44,988 bases of DNA from Actinomyces massiliensis 4401292 (GTDB lineage: Bacteria; Actinomycetota; Actinomycetes; Actinomycetales; Actinomycetaceae). How positions within the stretch are numbered: position 1 is the first letter of the stretch; each line of letters begins with the position of its first letter. Under the pieces are notes generated by a model, which worked only from the letters and a program-made list of their open reading frames with translations, was not told the DNA's origin and made no database searches. This document shows positions 8,790 through 23,196 of the stretch, piece after piece. The stretch lies in contig NZ_JH711481.1 in assembly GCF_000269805.1 (NCBI RefSeq), positions 363,360 to 408,347 on the forward strand, given 5' to 3'. The position numbers were made by a program, and so were the translations under genes.

Positions 8790-8795
8790 TACCCT
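8790..8795 (+). promoter_or_regulatory. Leaderless-type -10 (TACCCT) for the large membrane protein
   Basis: TACCCT is followed by 6 bases and the ATG at 8802. No Shine-Dalgarno sequence is visible. It sits in the 41-base gap after the kinase-like gene. Confidence 0.5.
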
Positions 8796-8801
8796 GGCGC
8801 C

Positions 8802-11705
8802 ATGAGCACGTCCCGGAGTAACCGGAGCAGACGACAGCAGCGCTTCGTGCGCACGGTCGTCTACATCCTCGTTCTGGCACTGGTCATCGGGCTGATCGCC
8901 ACCATGGTGAGCTCGGCCCTCGCCTCGCCGCACCCCACGGCCTCGATGACGCCGGCTACCGCCACAGAGGGCGCCACGCAGGGCACGACGGCGAACACGA
9001 CGGCAAGCGCTGCTCCCTCCCCGGTGGCAGCGGGCGGGGACACAGCAGATCCAGCAGACCCAACGTCAGCCCAGGCGTCGGAGCCGGGCGGTCAACAGGG
9101 CGAACACAGTGAAAACGGTGAACACGGTGAGCGCAGACCCGTGGTCGTCCTGGGCACCGTAGACCTGACCTGGGCCGATCTGCTGGCCGCATCAGACTCC
9201 GACGACCCCTCCCTGTCGTCCGCGGCCAAGGCCCTGCTCGCCTATGCGGGCGCCGGGCGGCCGGTCAACCTGGTCACCCGCACCGTCGGGGAGCGCACCT
9301 GCCCGGCGGACGGCTGGCTGACGCTCGGCGCGGGGGCCCGGGTGCGGGCCGCCGAGCACTCCGGCGACGGGAGCGCCGGATGCCGCTGGCCGGCGGACTG
9401 GGCGGAGGCCGCGGAGGCGGGAGGGTCAGCGGGGACCGCGGGAACAGCGGGAACGGCGAACGCCACCACCGCGCGAGCCGGCACGCTCGCCGGGGTTCTG
9501 GCCCGCGCGGGGACGACCACGGCGGCGGTCGGGAGCGGAGGCGCCCTGGCGCTGACCAACGACGGCGTGAGCCCGGACGTCGGTGCTTCTGCGAGCGAGC
9601 TCCTGGCTCGGGAGGATCCGCCCGACCTGATCATTGCGGACACCGTCCCGCAGTCCGCGGACCCAGGTGACGCGGGGGATGCGGCGTTTCCAGCAAGTCC
9701 GACAAGCACATCGAGCACAGCAGGCTCCGCCCCCGACGCTTCCGACGCCGACCGTATCCTCGCACTGGCCGCCGCCCTGGAGCCGCTCGCCGACGCCCCT
9801 GCCGGCACGCGTGTGGTCGTCGCCTCGGTCGCCGACGCCACGGACCCGAGCCCGCAGCTGGCGATCCTGCCCCCGGGAACGAGTTCTCCGCTGAAGACGA
9901 GCACGGGGTTACTGGTCGGCCCATCCACGCACCGCAGGGGCCTCATCCAACTCACCGATCTCGCCCCCGCGCTGTTCCTGGGCGTCACCGGCCAGAAGCC
10001 GGGCCCGTACTGGTCGCAACCGCTGGAGATAGCGCCCGAGCTCCGCGAGCAGCCCACCGACGGCGCGCTGGGCACCGGCTCTGTCAGCAGTGGGGTCTCG
10101 CAGGCCCGGCCGCTGGCCGACGACGCCCTTCATGCCCAAGCCTCCCAACGCGCGAACGTTCCGGCAGGCCTGGTGCTCATCGGCGCCGCCCTGGCCCTGG
10201 GGCTGGCGGCGGCCCGGGTGCTGCGCGCCCCGCGGGCCGCAACGGACGAGGAGCCACAGGCCGCAACGAGCGAGGAACCACAGACCACGACGGACGGGGA
10301 GCCGCAGGCCGCAGCGCGCGGGCGGGCGGGCGGCGAGCAGCCCCGGCCGACCACCGCCCCGGATCCTTCAGAGGCCCCGGGCGACTCGCCGGCCGCAGAC
10401 TCCATGGGCCCCGCAGTCTCCACCCCATCGGGCACCGGGACCACCTCTACCGCGCCTCCAAGGAAGCACCTGCGCGCTCTAGCCTGGGCGGCCTGCCTGA
10501 TCACGGCGCTGCCGGCGGGGCTGTGGCTGGCCAACATGCTGCCCTGGTGGCGAACCGGAAACGCCACCGCGGCGGCACTCGGCCTTGCGCTCGCCTTCGC
10601 CGTGGCGTCCGTAACCGTGACGGGAGCCGCGGCACGAGGGGCGCTGGCCCTCATGCGGCGCCTGCGGCCGCAGGCGCCTCGGCTCCTGCTCACAGAACTC
10701 GGGATCGCGGGTGCGGGCAACGGCCGCGGCTCAGACTCCACCTCCGCTACGCCTCAGGATCTCGCAGCGCTGATCTCATCACTACTGCTGGCGGCGCTCA
10801 CAGCAGTCGTCATCTTCTACGACGCCGGGTACCGGGCACCTATCGCCTTCAACGGGCCGCTGGGAATGAATGCCGTCGTGGCCGGCCGGTTCTACGGCAT
10901 GTCCAACACGGCCTTCGCACTGGCCGCGGCCTCCCTCCTGGTGACGATCGCCGCCTGGGCGGGTCCATTGGTCGCCGCGCAGCAGGGGTCGCGCGAAAGC
11001 AGGCACGCCGCAGCGGTTGCGCTCGTGGCGGTTCCCGGAGTCATGGCGCTGATCCTGGACGCGGCGCCTGAGATGGGCGCCGACATCGGCGGGGCCCTGA
11101 CCCTGGTGCCGGCCCTGGTGGCGCTGGGGGCCGGACTGGCCGGCGTCCGCCTGGGCTGGCGGCGGTGGGTCGCTGTCGGGGCGGCCGCCGTGGGAATCGT
11201 GCTCCTGCTCGGGCTGATCGATTTCCTGTTCGGAGGTTCGAGCACTCACCTGGGAGGCTTCTTCAACCAGTTGCTCACCGGCACTGCGGGGGCGACCCTC
11301 ACACGCAAGGCGACGGCCCTCATCGCGCCCTTCATCTCCAACTGGCTCGCAGTGGCGGCGCTCGCCGTCGGGGTGGGCGCGATCGTGCTGGTCGGGCGGT
11401 GGGCGATGCGCGCGGTGCGCGAGGCCCGGCAGGGGTGGGGGCCCTACGCGTGGCTCACGGGACCGGGTGTGCTGCCACAGTGGCTGCGCCCGCTGGGGCG
11501 GGCGCTGGCCGTACTCGTGATCGTCGAAGTGCTCGTCAACGACTCGGGGCTCGTCATGCTCTGGTTCTCAGCCGCGGCGGCGGTGCCGGCGCTCACGGCG
11601 ATTCTGGCCGCCAGGCTCGCCGCAGCGGGTCCAGCCGAGGCGGCAACCGCTTCTGCCTTTTCTGCCTCGCCCTCCCGACGGCGGCCGGCGAGTAGAGACG
11701 AGTAG
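8802..11705 (+). CDS. Large multi-pass membrane protein with an extracytoplasmic domain
   Basis: This is a 967-residue protein of unknown function. A membrane segment at about 17-40 is followed by a roughly 430-residue Ala/Thr/Ser-rich domain predicted outside the cell. Then come a second membrane segment (near 460-480), a charged low-complexity linker and about eight to ten further helices. The helical part has the motifs GRFYGMSNTAFAL and MGADIGG, which recall a widespread family of envelope proteins with RFYGxGN and GADxGG motifs whose outer part resembles alkaline-phosphatase-like domains. The ATG at 8802 is chosen because 51 upstream in-frame codons overlap the previous gene. Its stop is 4 bases from the convergent glycosyltransferase, which suggests but does not prove a joint role in envelope glycan assembly. 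Confidence 0.75.
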   Translation: MSTSRSNRSRRQQRFVRTVVYILVLALVIGLIATMVSSALASPHPTASMTPATATEGATQGTTANTTASAAPSPVAAGGDTADPADPTSAQASEPGGQQGEHSENGEHGERRPVVVLGTVDLTWADLLAASDSDDPSLSSAAKALLAYAGAGRPVNLVTRTVGERTCPADGWLTLGAGARVRAAEHSGDGSAGCRWPADWAEAAEAGGSAGTAGTAGTANATTARAGTLAGVLARAGTTTAAVGSGGALALTNDGVSPDVGASASELLAREDPPDLIIADTVPQSADPGDAGDAAFPASPTSTSSTAGSAPDASDADRILALAAALEPLADAPAGTRVVVASVADATDPSPQLAILPPGTSSPLKTSTGLLVGPSTHRRGLIQLTDLAPALFLGVTGQKPGPYWSQPLEIAPELREQPTDGALGTGSVSSGVSQARPLADDALHAQASQRANVPAGLVLIGAALALGLAAARVLRAPRAATDEEPQAATSEEPQTTTDGEPQAAARGRAGGEQPRPTTAPDPSEAPGDSPAADSMGPAVSTPSGTGTTSTAPPRKHLRALAWAACLITALPAGLWLANMLPWWRTGNATAAALGLALAFAVASVTVTGAAARGALALMRRLRPQAPRLLLTELGIAGAGNGRGSDSTSATPQDLAALISSLLLAALTAVVIFYDAGYRAPIAFNGPLGMNAVVAGRFYGMSNTAFALAAASLLVTIAAWAGPLVAAQQGSRESRHAAAVALVAVPGVMALILDAAPEMGADIGGALTLVPALVALGAGLAGVRLGWRRWVAVGAAAVGIVLLLGLIDFLFGGSSTHLGGFFNQLLTGTAGATLTRKATALIAPFISNWLAVAALAVGVGAIVLVGRWAMRAVREARQGWGPYAWLTGPGVLPQWLRPLGRALAVLVIVEVLVNDSGLVMLWFSAAAAVPALTAILAARLAAAGPAEAATASAFSASPSRRRPASRDE

Positions 11706-11709
11706 AGAA

Positions 11710-12549
11710 TCAGGAGGCCGGGCCGCCAGGTCCATCCCAGGCCTTGTAGGCGCGGAAGGGCGACTGGTCGTGCACGGCCTCCTTGTTCATGGCCTTGGCG
11801 GGCACTCGGCGTCGGCGCAGGCGGCGGCCGGCGACCGCCCGCAGGACGTCCTTGTACTGGGAGGCGCGGTGCAGGCGGCCGGCGCTGTCATTGCCGGTCA
11901 CCCGATGGGTGATGTCGCAGGGGACCTCGATCACGGTCATTCCGGCCACGAGCACGTCTATGGTCAGGCCCACTTCGACCCCCCACCCCTCAGCCAGGGG
12001 CGCCGCCGCCTCATAGGCCTGCCGGGTCAGGCAGCGCTGCCCCGACAGCGGCGCGACGGGCGACCAGCCGGTGGCGACTGCGATGGCGGAGCGCGCGAGC
12101 CGCACCACTCGGCCGCGCCCCCCGGCACCGGTCTGCTTGGGGGGGACGGCGATGGCCATGTCGGCGACGCCGTCGACGATCGGGGGGACGAGCTCGGCGC
12201 AGGCGGCGGCGGAGTCGCCCAGGTCGGCATCGACGAAGAGCAGCAGACGGGCAGGACCGTCCACGTAGTCGCGCATTCCCACCACGCTGGCCCCGGTCTC
12301 CAGGGCGGAGGCCTTGCCACGGCCGACGGAGTGCCGAACCGTCACCGCACCGGCGGCTCGAGCATGGTCCTGGGTGCCATCGGCAGAGCCGTCATCGACG
12401 ACGACGACGAGATCGACGCGGGGAATGGACCGGCAGGCCCGCACGGTGGCGGCGATGCGATCCGCCTCATCCTTGGCGGGAATGATGACAGCCACTCGTT
12501 GCTCAGAGCACTGGTCGGGCTTTGGCTCATGCGATGGCGTCGGACTCAC
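11710..12549 (-). CDS. GT2-family glycosyltransferase
   Basis: This 279-residue GT-A fold enzyme transfers a sugar from a nucleotide-sugar donor. VIIPAKDEADRI is at 21-32, the nucleotide-binding VDDGSADGT at 51-59, and the metal-binding DAD at 107-109. A PLSGQRCLTR motif follows and is typical of a subgroup of actinobacterial GT2 proteins. No membrane helix is evident, so it is probably a cytosolic or peripheral protein. The C-terminal tail is Arg/Lys-rich. The GTG start is supported by TACGCT six bases upstream. Acceptor and donor cannot be named from the sequence. Confidence 0.85.
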   Translation of the reverse strand: MSPTPSHEPKPDQCSEQRVAVIIPAKDEADRIAATVRACRSIPRVDLVVVVDDGSADGTQDHARAAGAVTVRHSVGRGKASALETGASVVGMRDYVDGPARLLLFVDADLGDSAAACAELVPPIVDGVADMAIAVPPKQTGAGGRGRVVRLARSAIAVATGWSPVAPLSGQRCLTRQAYEAAAPLAEGWGVEVGLTIDVLVAGMTVIEVPCDITHRVTGNDSAGRLHRASQYKDVLRAVAGRRLRRRRVPAKAMNKEAVHDQSPFRAYKAWDGPGGPAS

Positions 12550-12555
12550 AGGGCC

Positions 12556-12561
12556 AGCGTA
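12556..12561 (-). promoter_or_regulatory. Leaderless-type -10 (TACGCT) for the glycosyltransferase
   Basis: On the minus strand TACGCT, then 6 bases, then the GTG start. Confidence 0.5.
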
Positions 12562-13198
12562 GCCACAGGAAGGCGAAAGTCATTGTTTCGGTCTGTTCAC
12601 GCGTGCCGCTCGTTCCTCAATCGGAGTACATGGAGCACAGGAGCATCAGGACCACAGCGGGTGCGCCGCGCGCGCCTGACAGCAGGACCGCCAAGAAGGC
12701 CGAAGAGATTCCAAGCGGCTCTATGAGGACCTCAGTCCCTGGAAGACACGGCTGGAGTGATGTCGGAAGCTGACAGATTGTACGACTTTCCCTAGTTTCC
12801 CCCTAGTTAGTGGTTTTCGTCACAGAAAGGTAACGTTGGTCATGAGAGCCTTGCGCCACAGGGACCCGTCAACGGCGCCGGGTTCCTCCCTAACTGCACA
12901 TAACTGCATATATGCGATCCCGTCCGGATCCGCACCCCACGACTCGCACCGAGGAGCGTGCAGCACGCGCAACACACACGAAGACACAGAAAACAAGGAA
13001 AACACGGAAAATACAGAAGACGCCAACGGTGCGGCGGAGGCATCCGCCGCACCCGGCTCCGCGACGACGCGGACACCTGCGGCAAGCCGCCCACGACGCA
13101 GCGCGCCGCACCGCGAGAACCACCAGAAGCGCTTAAGGTGGGGTCCGCAACACCTGCGACGTGCCGCGCGTCGTCAGCGAGGGAGGTCTGCACCACCC
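12562..13198 (+). other. Intergenic region with an A-rich tract, no convincing gene
   Basis: The frame of the next gene stays open back to an ATG at 12842, which has a weak AAAGG 11 bases upstream. The codons there include CTA, ATA, TTA, AGA and AGG, which are rare in this window, and the peptide is low-complexity. An A-rich stretch at about 12971-13022 contains degenerate 9-base GAAAACAxG repeats and may be curved DNA. I see no RNA gene. Confidence 0.5.
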
Positions 13199-13204
13199 TA
13201 TGAT
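13199..13204 (+). promoter_or_regulatory. Near-consensus -10 (TATGAT) for the unknown operon
   Basis: TATGAT is followed by 6 bases and an in-frame GTG at 13211. This is the closest match to the sigma-70 consensus among the leaderless-type sites here and argues for the short form of the gene. Confidence 0.6.
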
Positions 13205-13210
13205 CACGAT

Positions 13211-13915
13211 GTGGTAACACACGATGCGGTAGCGACGGACCTGACGCCTCAGCAGCACCTTGAGCTGCAGTTCAAGGCGTCCTCCTCCAGCGACCTCATC
13301 GACGACGGGCTGCAGACCATTCGCGATGGGCGTCTGTCGACGACGAACCGCGATCAGGTGCTGGCGAGCCTGGCCACCGGGCTCGGCCGGCTCTACACCC
13401 TCGCCCTCGACCTGCACCGACTCGAGATCGATCATCTGCCGGAGCGCCCCGACCCGACATCCTCCGAATCCGGCCTGGCGGATCTTCACGCCAGGCTCTT
13501 CGACATCCTGGGACTTCACCCCGAAAGATCAGGAAGCGCCGCCGACCAGTGGCTGTGCCGCCTGAGCGCCGACCCGGTCGCCGATGCGCTCATCGAGGCG
13601 CTGGACGTCTACCGGGGCGCGACTACCGGCGAGCACACGGCACCGGATGGCGCCTGGGACTGCGTCCGGGCCGCCGTCGACCTGGACCCGGGCGTCGGGA
13701 GCCGCCGGATCACAGCGCAGGCGGACGACGAGGCGGAGACGAGCTCCGTACCGACGGGCGCCTACCAGGAGGCGTGGAACAGCCGGTTCATCTCCACCGT
13801 TGAAACCATCAGATCCACTATCGACGCCTGCAGCCAGGACGGCCTGCTCGGCGGCCCCGCCCAGAGCCTGGGCGCCGCGCTCGCCCACCTGCGTCAGGGA
13901 ACGGCAGCGGCATGA
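13211..13915 (+). CDS. Protein of unknown function, first gene of a two-gene operon
   Basis: I do not recognise this 234-residue protein. It has no membrane segment or signal peptide, looks mostly alpha-helical and acidic, and contains a conserved-looking central region (STTNRDQVLASLATGLGRL near 45-65). Start choice: the frame is open to 12842, but the extra 123 codons are low-complexity with rare codons. The GTG at 13211 sits 6 bases after a TATGAT, so I prefer it. The stop overlaps the next gene's ATG (ATGA), which implies translational coupling and a shared function. It could be a small partner or chaperone of the downstream protein. That is a guess from gene order only. Confidence 0.6.
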   Translation: MVTHDAVATDLTPQQHLELQFKASSSSDLIDDGLQTIRDGRLSTTNRDQVLASLATGLGRLYTLALDLHRLEIDHLPERPDPTSSESGLADLHARLFDILGLHPERSGSAADQWLCRLSADPVADALIEALDVYRGATTGEHTAPDGAWDCVRAAVDLDPGVGSRRITAQADDEAETSSVPTGAYQEAWNSRFISTVETIRSTIDACSQDGLLGGPAQSLGAALAHLRQGTAAA

Positions 13916-15450
13916 ACCCGCGGGGCACAGGAGTGCCGAGGCGGCCTCAGCGGACCGGGGCCGGGCCGACCGCACCGGGTTCTTCGCCGACGCAGCATCC
14001 GTCCAGACGCCGGAGGGCCTCGACAGCGGCCGTCCAGCAGCTCGGCGAGCAGCAACCCAGTGATCCGCTCCAGCGCCCCGCGCGGCGAGCACGACAGTCA
14101 CGAGCACGTGAGGATGATGAACAGGTGCAAGGACGCTCACAGGCAGGACGAACCGGTGAGACCGTGAGCGGCGTCGTGGTGCCACCGCTCTCAGGTCCGG
14201 TGCGGGTGGGCGACTACGCGCGTTCGGCATCCCTCGGCGACGGCGACGCCGCCTCGGCGGAACGACTCCTCCCGGCGGGGACGGTGGCGCGGTGGGACAC
14301 GTTGGCGGCGACATGGCAGTCGTCCGGCCAGTCCTGGGGAAGCGACTTCGATCGCTACACGCTCCCGAACGGCGGAGCCTGGTCGTTGCTGGTTCCGCAG
14401 ACCGTGGAGCGCCCGAGCGGCTTCTCGGCCTGGGCCGATCACGGCGCGTGGGGGCGGAGGCTGCCGCGGGAGGCCACTGTCGATGGCTTCCGGGCCGCGG
14501 CCTCGGCGATGCTCGACCGCACGCCGGTGCGACTGCTCGACGTGTGGGGGGACAAGGCGCGGGTGAGCGCGGATGAGCGCGATGCGCTCGGAGACTGGGT
14601 GGACCTGTCGAGGCTGACACGGGTGGTCGTGGAGCAGACCCGATCCCTGGCGGCGATCGGCGGTGAACTGACGGCGTCCGTCCCCGATCGCTTCATGGAC
14701 TGGCGGGTGGTGCTGCCGCAGGGCTTCAGCGGGCTCGGGAGCTCCGGATGCGCGCCCGAGGCGCCGTTGGAGGGCTGGACGCCGTCGTACGTCGGACCGG
14801 TGCCCGCGTCGGGGCAGACGTTCGCGGTGCTCGGAGGCATGCCGTTCAAGGCCCAGGAGTTCCATGACCGCGACCACGTGTACCCCGAGCCGGTGACTCT
14901 CCTGAAGGCCGACCCCTACTACCCGTGCCCGCAGGGTTTCGGCATCGATCGGAACTACTCGAAGTGGTGGATGACCGATCCGATCGCAACGTCGCAGCTC
15001 GACGGGACGTTCTCCGTGGCCCGGGTGCGGGCCGTATGGCGGGGCAGGCACGTGGAGGTGCGCCATGTGGCCTACGCCTACGCCTACGTTCGCGAGCTGG
15101 AGACCGTTCCGGAGCGCCCGCGGCCGGCGCGCCAGCCCGGACTCGCCGAACTGGACGCCCTGGAGGGGCCGATCCGCCTCGACGAGCTCGAGCACGTCAG
15201 GTTCAGCGTCTCGGTCAAAACCCGGCATCGGGATGGCGGCCCCTGGCGCTTCCTGGAGGCGTGGGGACTGAACCCGTACCTGCGCACCTGGGCGGCCGTG
15301 CACATCGAGCGCGGCGCCTGGCAGGCGTGGCCCACGCCTGCGCCCGCATCCGCAGCCGCCCCCACGACCCCCGCAGCCCCGGCCGGACCCGCCCGGATCA
15401 CCAGGAGATCGCGCACCGGCCACCGGGTGTCGTCGTATGCGAGTTCCTGA
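13912..15450 (+). CDS. Protein of unknown function, second gene of the operon
   Basis: This 512-residue predicted soluble protein is not recognised. The first 84 residues are basic and low-complexity with codon use unlike the rest. An in-frame GTG at 14164 (VSGVVVPP) is a possible alternative start giving 428 residues. From there the protein is rich in Trp, Tyr and Pro and well structured in composition (for example RNYSKWWMTDPIATSQL and AWGLNPYLRTW). It ends in a Pro/Ala-rich tail. The ATGA overlap with the preceding gene supports the longer form. No catalytic motif was recognised. Confidence 0.6.
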   Translation: MNPRGTGVPRRPQRTGAGPTAPGSSPTQHPSRRRRASTAAVQQLGEQQPSDPLQRPARRARQSRAREDDEQVQGRSQAGRTGETVSGVVVPPLSGPVRVGDYARSASLGDGDAASAERLLPAGTVARWDTLAATWQSSGQSWGSDFDRYTLPNGGAWSLLVPQTVERPSGFSAWADHGAWGRRLPREATVDGFRAAASAMLDRTPVRLLDVWGDKARVSADERDALGDWVDLSRLTRVVVEQTRSLAAIGGELTASVPDRFMDWRVVLPQGFSGLGSSGCAPEAPLEGWTPSYVGPVPASGQTFAVLGGMPFKAQEFHDRDHVYPEPVTLLKADPYYPCPQGFGIDRNYSKWWMTDPIATSQLDGTFSVARVRAVWRGRHVEVRHVAYAYAYVRELETVPERPRPARQPGLAELDALEGPIRLDELEHVRFSVSVKTRHRDGGPWRFLEAWGLNPYLRTWAAVHIERGAWQAWPTPAPASAAAPTTPAAPAGPARITRRSRTGHRVSSYASS

Positions 15451-15455
15451 ATCGG

Positions 15456-15475
15456 AGACGCCGGGGCGTCCCCGG
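15456..15475 (+). terminator. Hairpin after the unknown operon
   Basis: GACGCC and GGCGTC pair around GG, with flanking GG/CC pairs, 6 bases after the stop codon. There is no T-tract. Confidence 0.4.
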
Positions 15476-15621
15476 GTAGTGCCGGTTATAGCGAGCGCCG
15501 GGGAATCAGGGGATCACGCGGATCGGGGAGTATCCGGCAATGCGGGAAGGCAGGATTCGTAGCGCATTCACAGGTTGCGCGGGGGCGAGCATTCAGGTGC
15601 GGCCGGTTGCATAGTGGCTGC

Positions 15622-15824
15622 CGCCGGACGGTGCGGGTCGTGAGGAACCGGATTCCCCACGGACAGGCCCGACCGAGAATCGCAGGGTTTACAGGGACCC
15701 CTGACGGATTCGCTCCGGCGAAGGAGGGTGTGCTCCCCGGATATCAGGGAACCCGGAGGTGAGCCCCTCGACGCCGCAGGCCCGCGGGCCGGGAGAGACA
15801 ACCCGGCGCCGCGGGCCCGGTCTT
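15622..15824 (+). ncRNA. Candidate structured RNA, copy 1, with terminator
   Basis: No protein gene fits here. A CATAGT at 15610-15615 could be a -10. The transcript would contain GCCGCCGGACGG...CGTGAGG, a GGCGAAGGAG block at 15717, a CTCC...GGAG hairpin and a strong hairpin with arms GGCCCGCGGGCCGGG (15779-15793) and 15802-15817, then GGTCTT. A second copy with the same order of blocks lies about 378 bases downstream. The two differ at many bases but keep the hairpins, as expected of RNA. No known family was recognised, and I see no clear -35. Confidence 0.55.
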
Positions 15825-15999
15825 CGAGGGCGGAGCACCCCCGCTTGTGCGACGAGCCGCTCATCCTGGAATTCACGATGAATGCACGACGAACGACTGC
15901 GCCACAACGGCCCGGATCGACCCGGGGAATCAGTTTCCTAGGCATTTCTCAGGCTTACCGGAGTAACTTTCCAGTCCGGTCCTGTTACATAATCGTTAC

Positions 16000-16204
16000 C
16001 GCCGGGCGGGGCGGACCGTGAGGGTTGGGGAGCCCATCGACCGGTTCGTCGCCGAGGTCAGGATGGGTCTTAGGGAGCCCGTCGCTGACCGTCCCGGCGA
16101 AGGAGGTGCACTCCCCGGGGATTGGGAACTCCGGGGCAGGGCTCCTTGATGACGCAGGCCCGCGGGCCGGGGGACATACCTCGGCCCGCGGGCCGAGTCT
16201 TTCC
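16000..16204 (+). ncRNA. Candidate structured RNA, copy 2, with terminator
   Basis: A better promoter is present here: CATAAT at 15988-15993. Blocks follow in the same order as copy 1: CCGTGAGG, GGCGAAGGAGG at 16096, a CCCCGG...CCGGGG hairpin, then a terminator hairpin with 13 perfect pairs (GGCCCGCGGGCCG at 16157-16169 and its complement at 16182-16194) followed by GAGTCTTTCC. It faces the ebgR-like gene tail to tail. It could be a free-standing small RNA or an orphan riboswitch-like element. Confidence 0.6.
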
Positions 16205-16248
16205 CTGTCATTCTCTTTCGTTCCCCGTCGTTCTCTGGAACTGACGCG

Positions 16249-16285
16249 GGCCGGCAACCGGCCGCGGGCGCCGGCGGAAGGCGCC
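16249..16285 (-). terminator. GC-rich hairpins downstream of the ebgR-like gene
   Basis: Two small hairpins, GGCCGG/CCGGCC (16249-16263) and GGCGCC/GGCGCC (16267-16285), lie between the end of RNA copy 2 and the stop of the LacI-family gene. Neither strand shows a U-run, so the function is uncertain. Confidence 0.35.
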
Positions 16286-16333
16286 GATCCCGCCCTGAAC
16301 CACTCAACCCCACTCAGACCCGCTCAACCCCGG

Positions 16334-21188
<4,855 letters not shown>

Positions 21189-21198
21189 GAGCTCCTAA

Positions 21199-22926
<1,728 letters not shown>

Positions 22927-22933
22927 ATGAGGC

Positions 22934-22974
22934 GCGCGGTGAGGGAGCGGTGAGTAGCTGCTCCCTCACCGCGC
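22934..22974 (+). terminator. Strong hairpin after the permease gene
   Basis: GCGCGGTGAGGGAGC (22934-22948) and its exact complement (22960-22974) form 15 perfect pairs around an 11-base loop, 8 bases after the stop. No T-run follows. Confidence 0.65.
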
Positions 22975-23011
22975 ACCCTGCACTTACCTCACCCCTCCCA
23001 CCTCTCACGCT

Positions 23012-23044
23012 CATCGAGGTCGACTTTTTCGAACGAGATCGACG
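23012..23044. repeat. Family A element, half copy
   Basis: CATCGAGGTCGACTTTTTCG and the following 13 bases match the left half of the hairpin elements at 5244 and 24960 almost exactly. The right arm is absent. It lies at the boundary between GC-rich sequence and the lower-GC ATPase region. Confidence 0.75.
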
Positions 23045-23142
23045 CATGGGCACGGGCCAACACCAATCACAAGATGTCACACATGTCGACCGCATCCCGC
23101 GTGAGCAACCGAGCGGCGTCCAGCACGTCTAACGACTATAGC

Positions 23143-23196
23143 AAGGTATAGGGAAGTGTAGTGAAACGCTATACTTGGGTAGAGATTGCTACACTT
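23143..23196. promoter_or_regulatory. Interleaved inverted repeats upstream of the AAA ATPase
   Basis: AAGGTATAG (23143-23151) pairs with CTATACTT (23169-23176), and AAGTGTAG (23154-23161) pairs with CTACACTT (23189-23196). The boxes are close variants of one 8-base word, so they look like a multi-site operator overlapping the promoter. Confidence 0.55.

Noticed and set aside
12842-13210. Long form of the unknown gene at 13211
   Set aside because: It has rare codons and low-complexity residues, and a near-consensus -10 fits the GTG at 13211. Kept as an alternative only.
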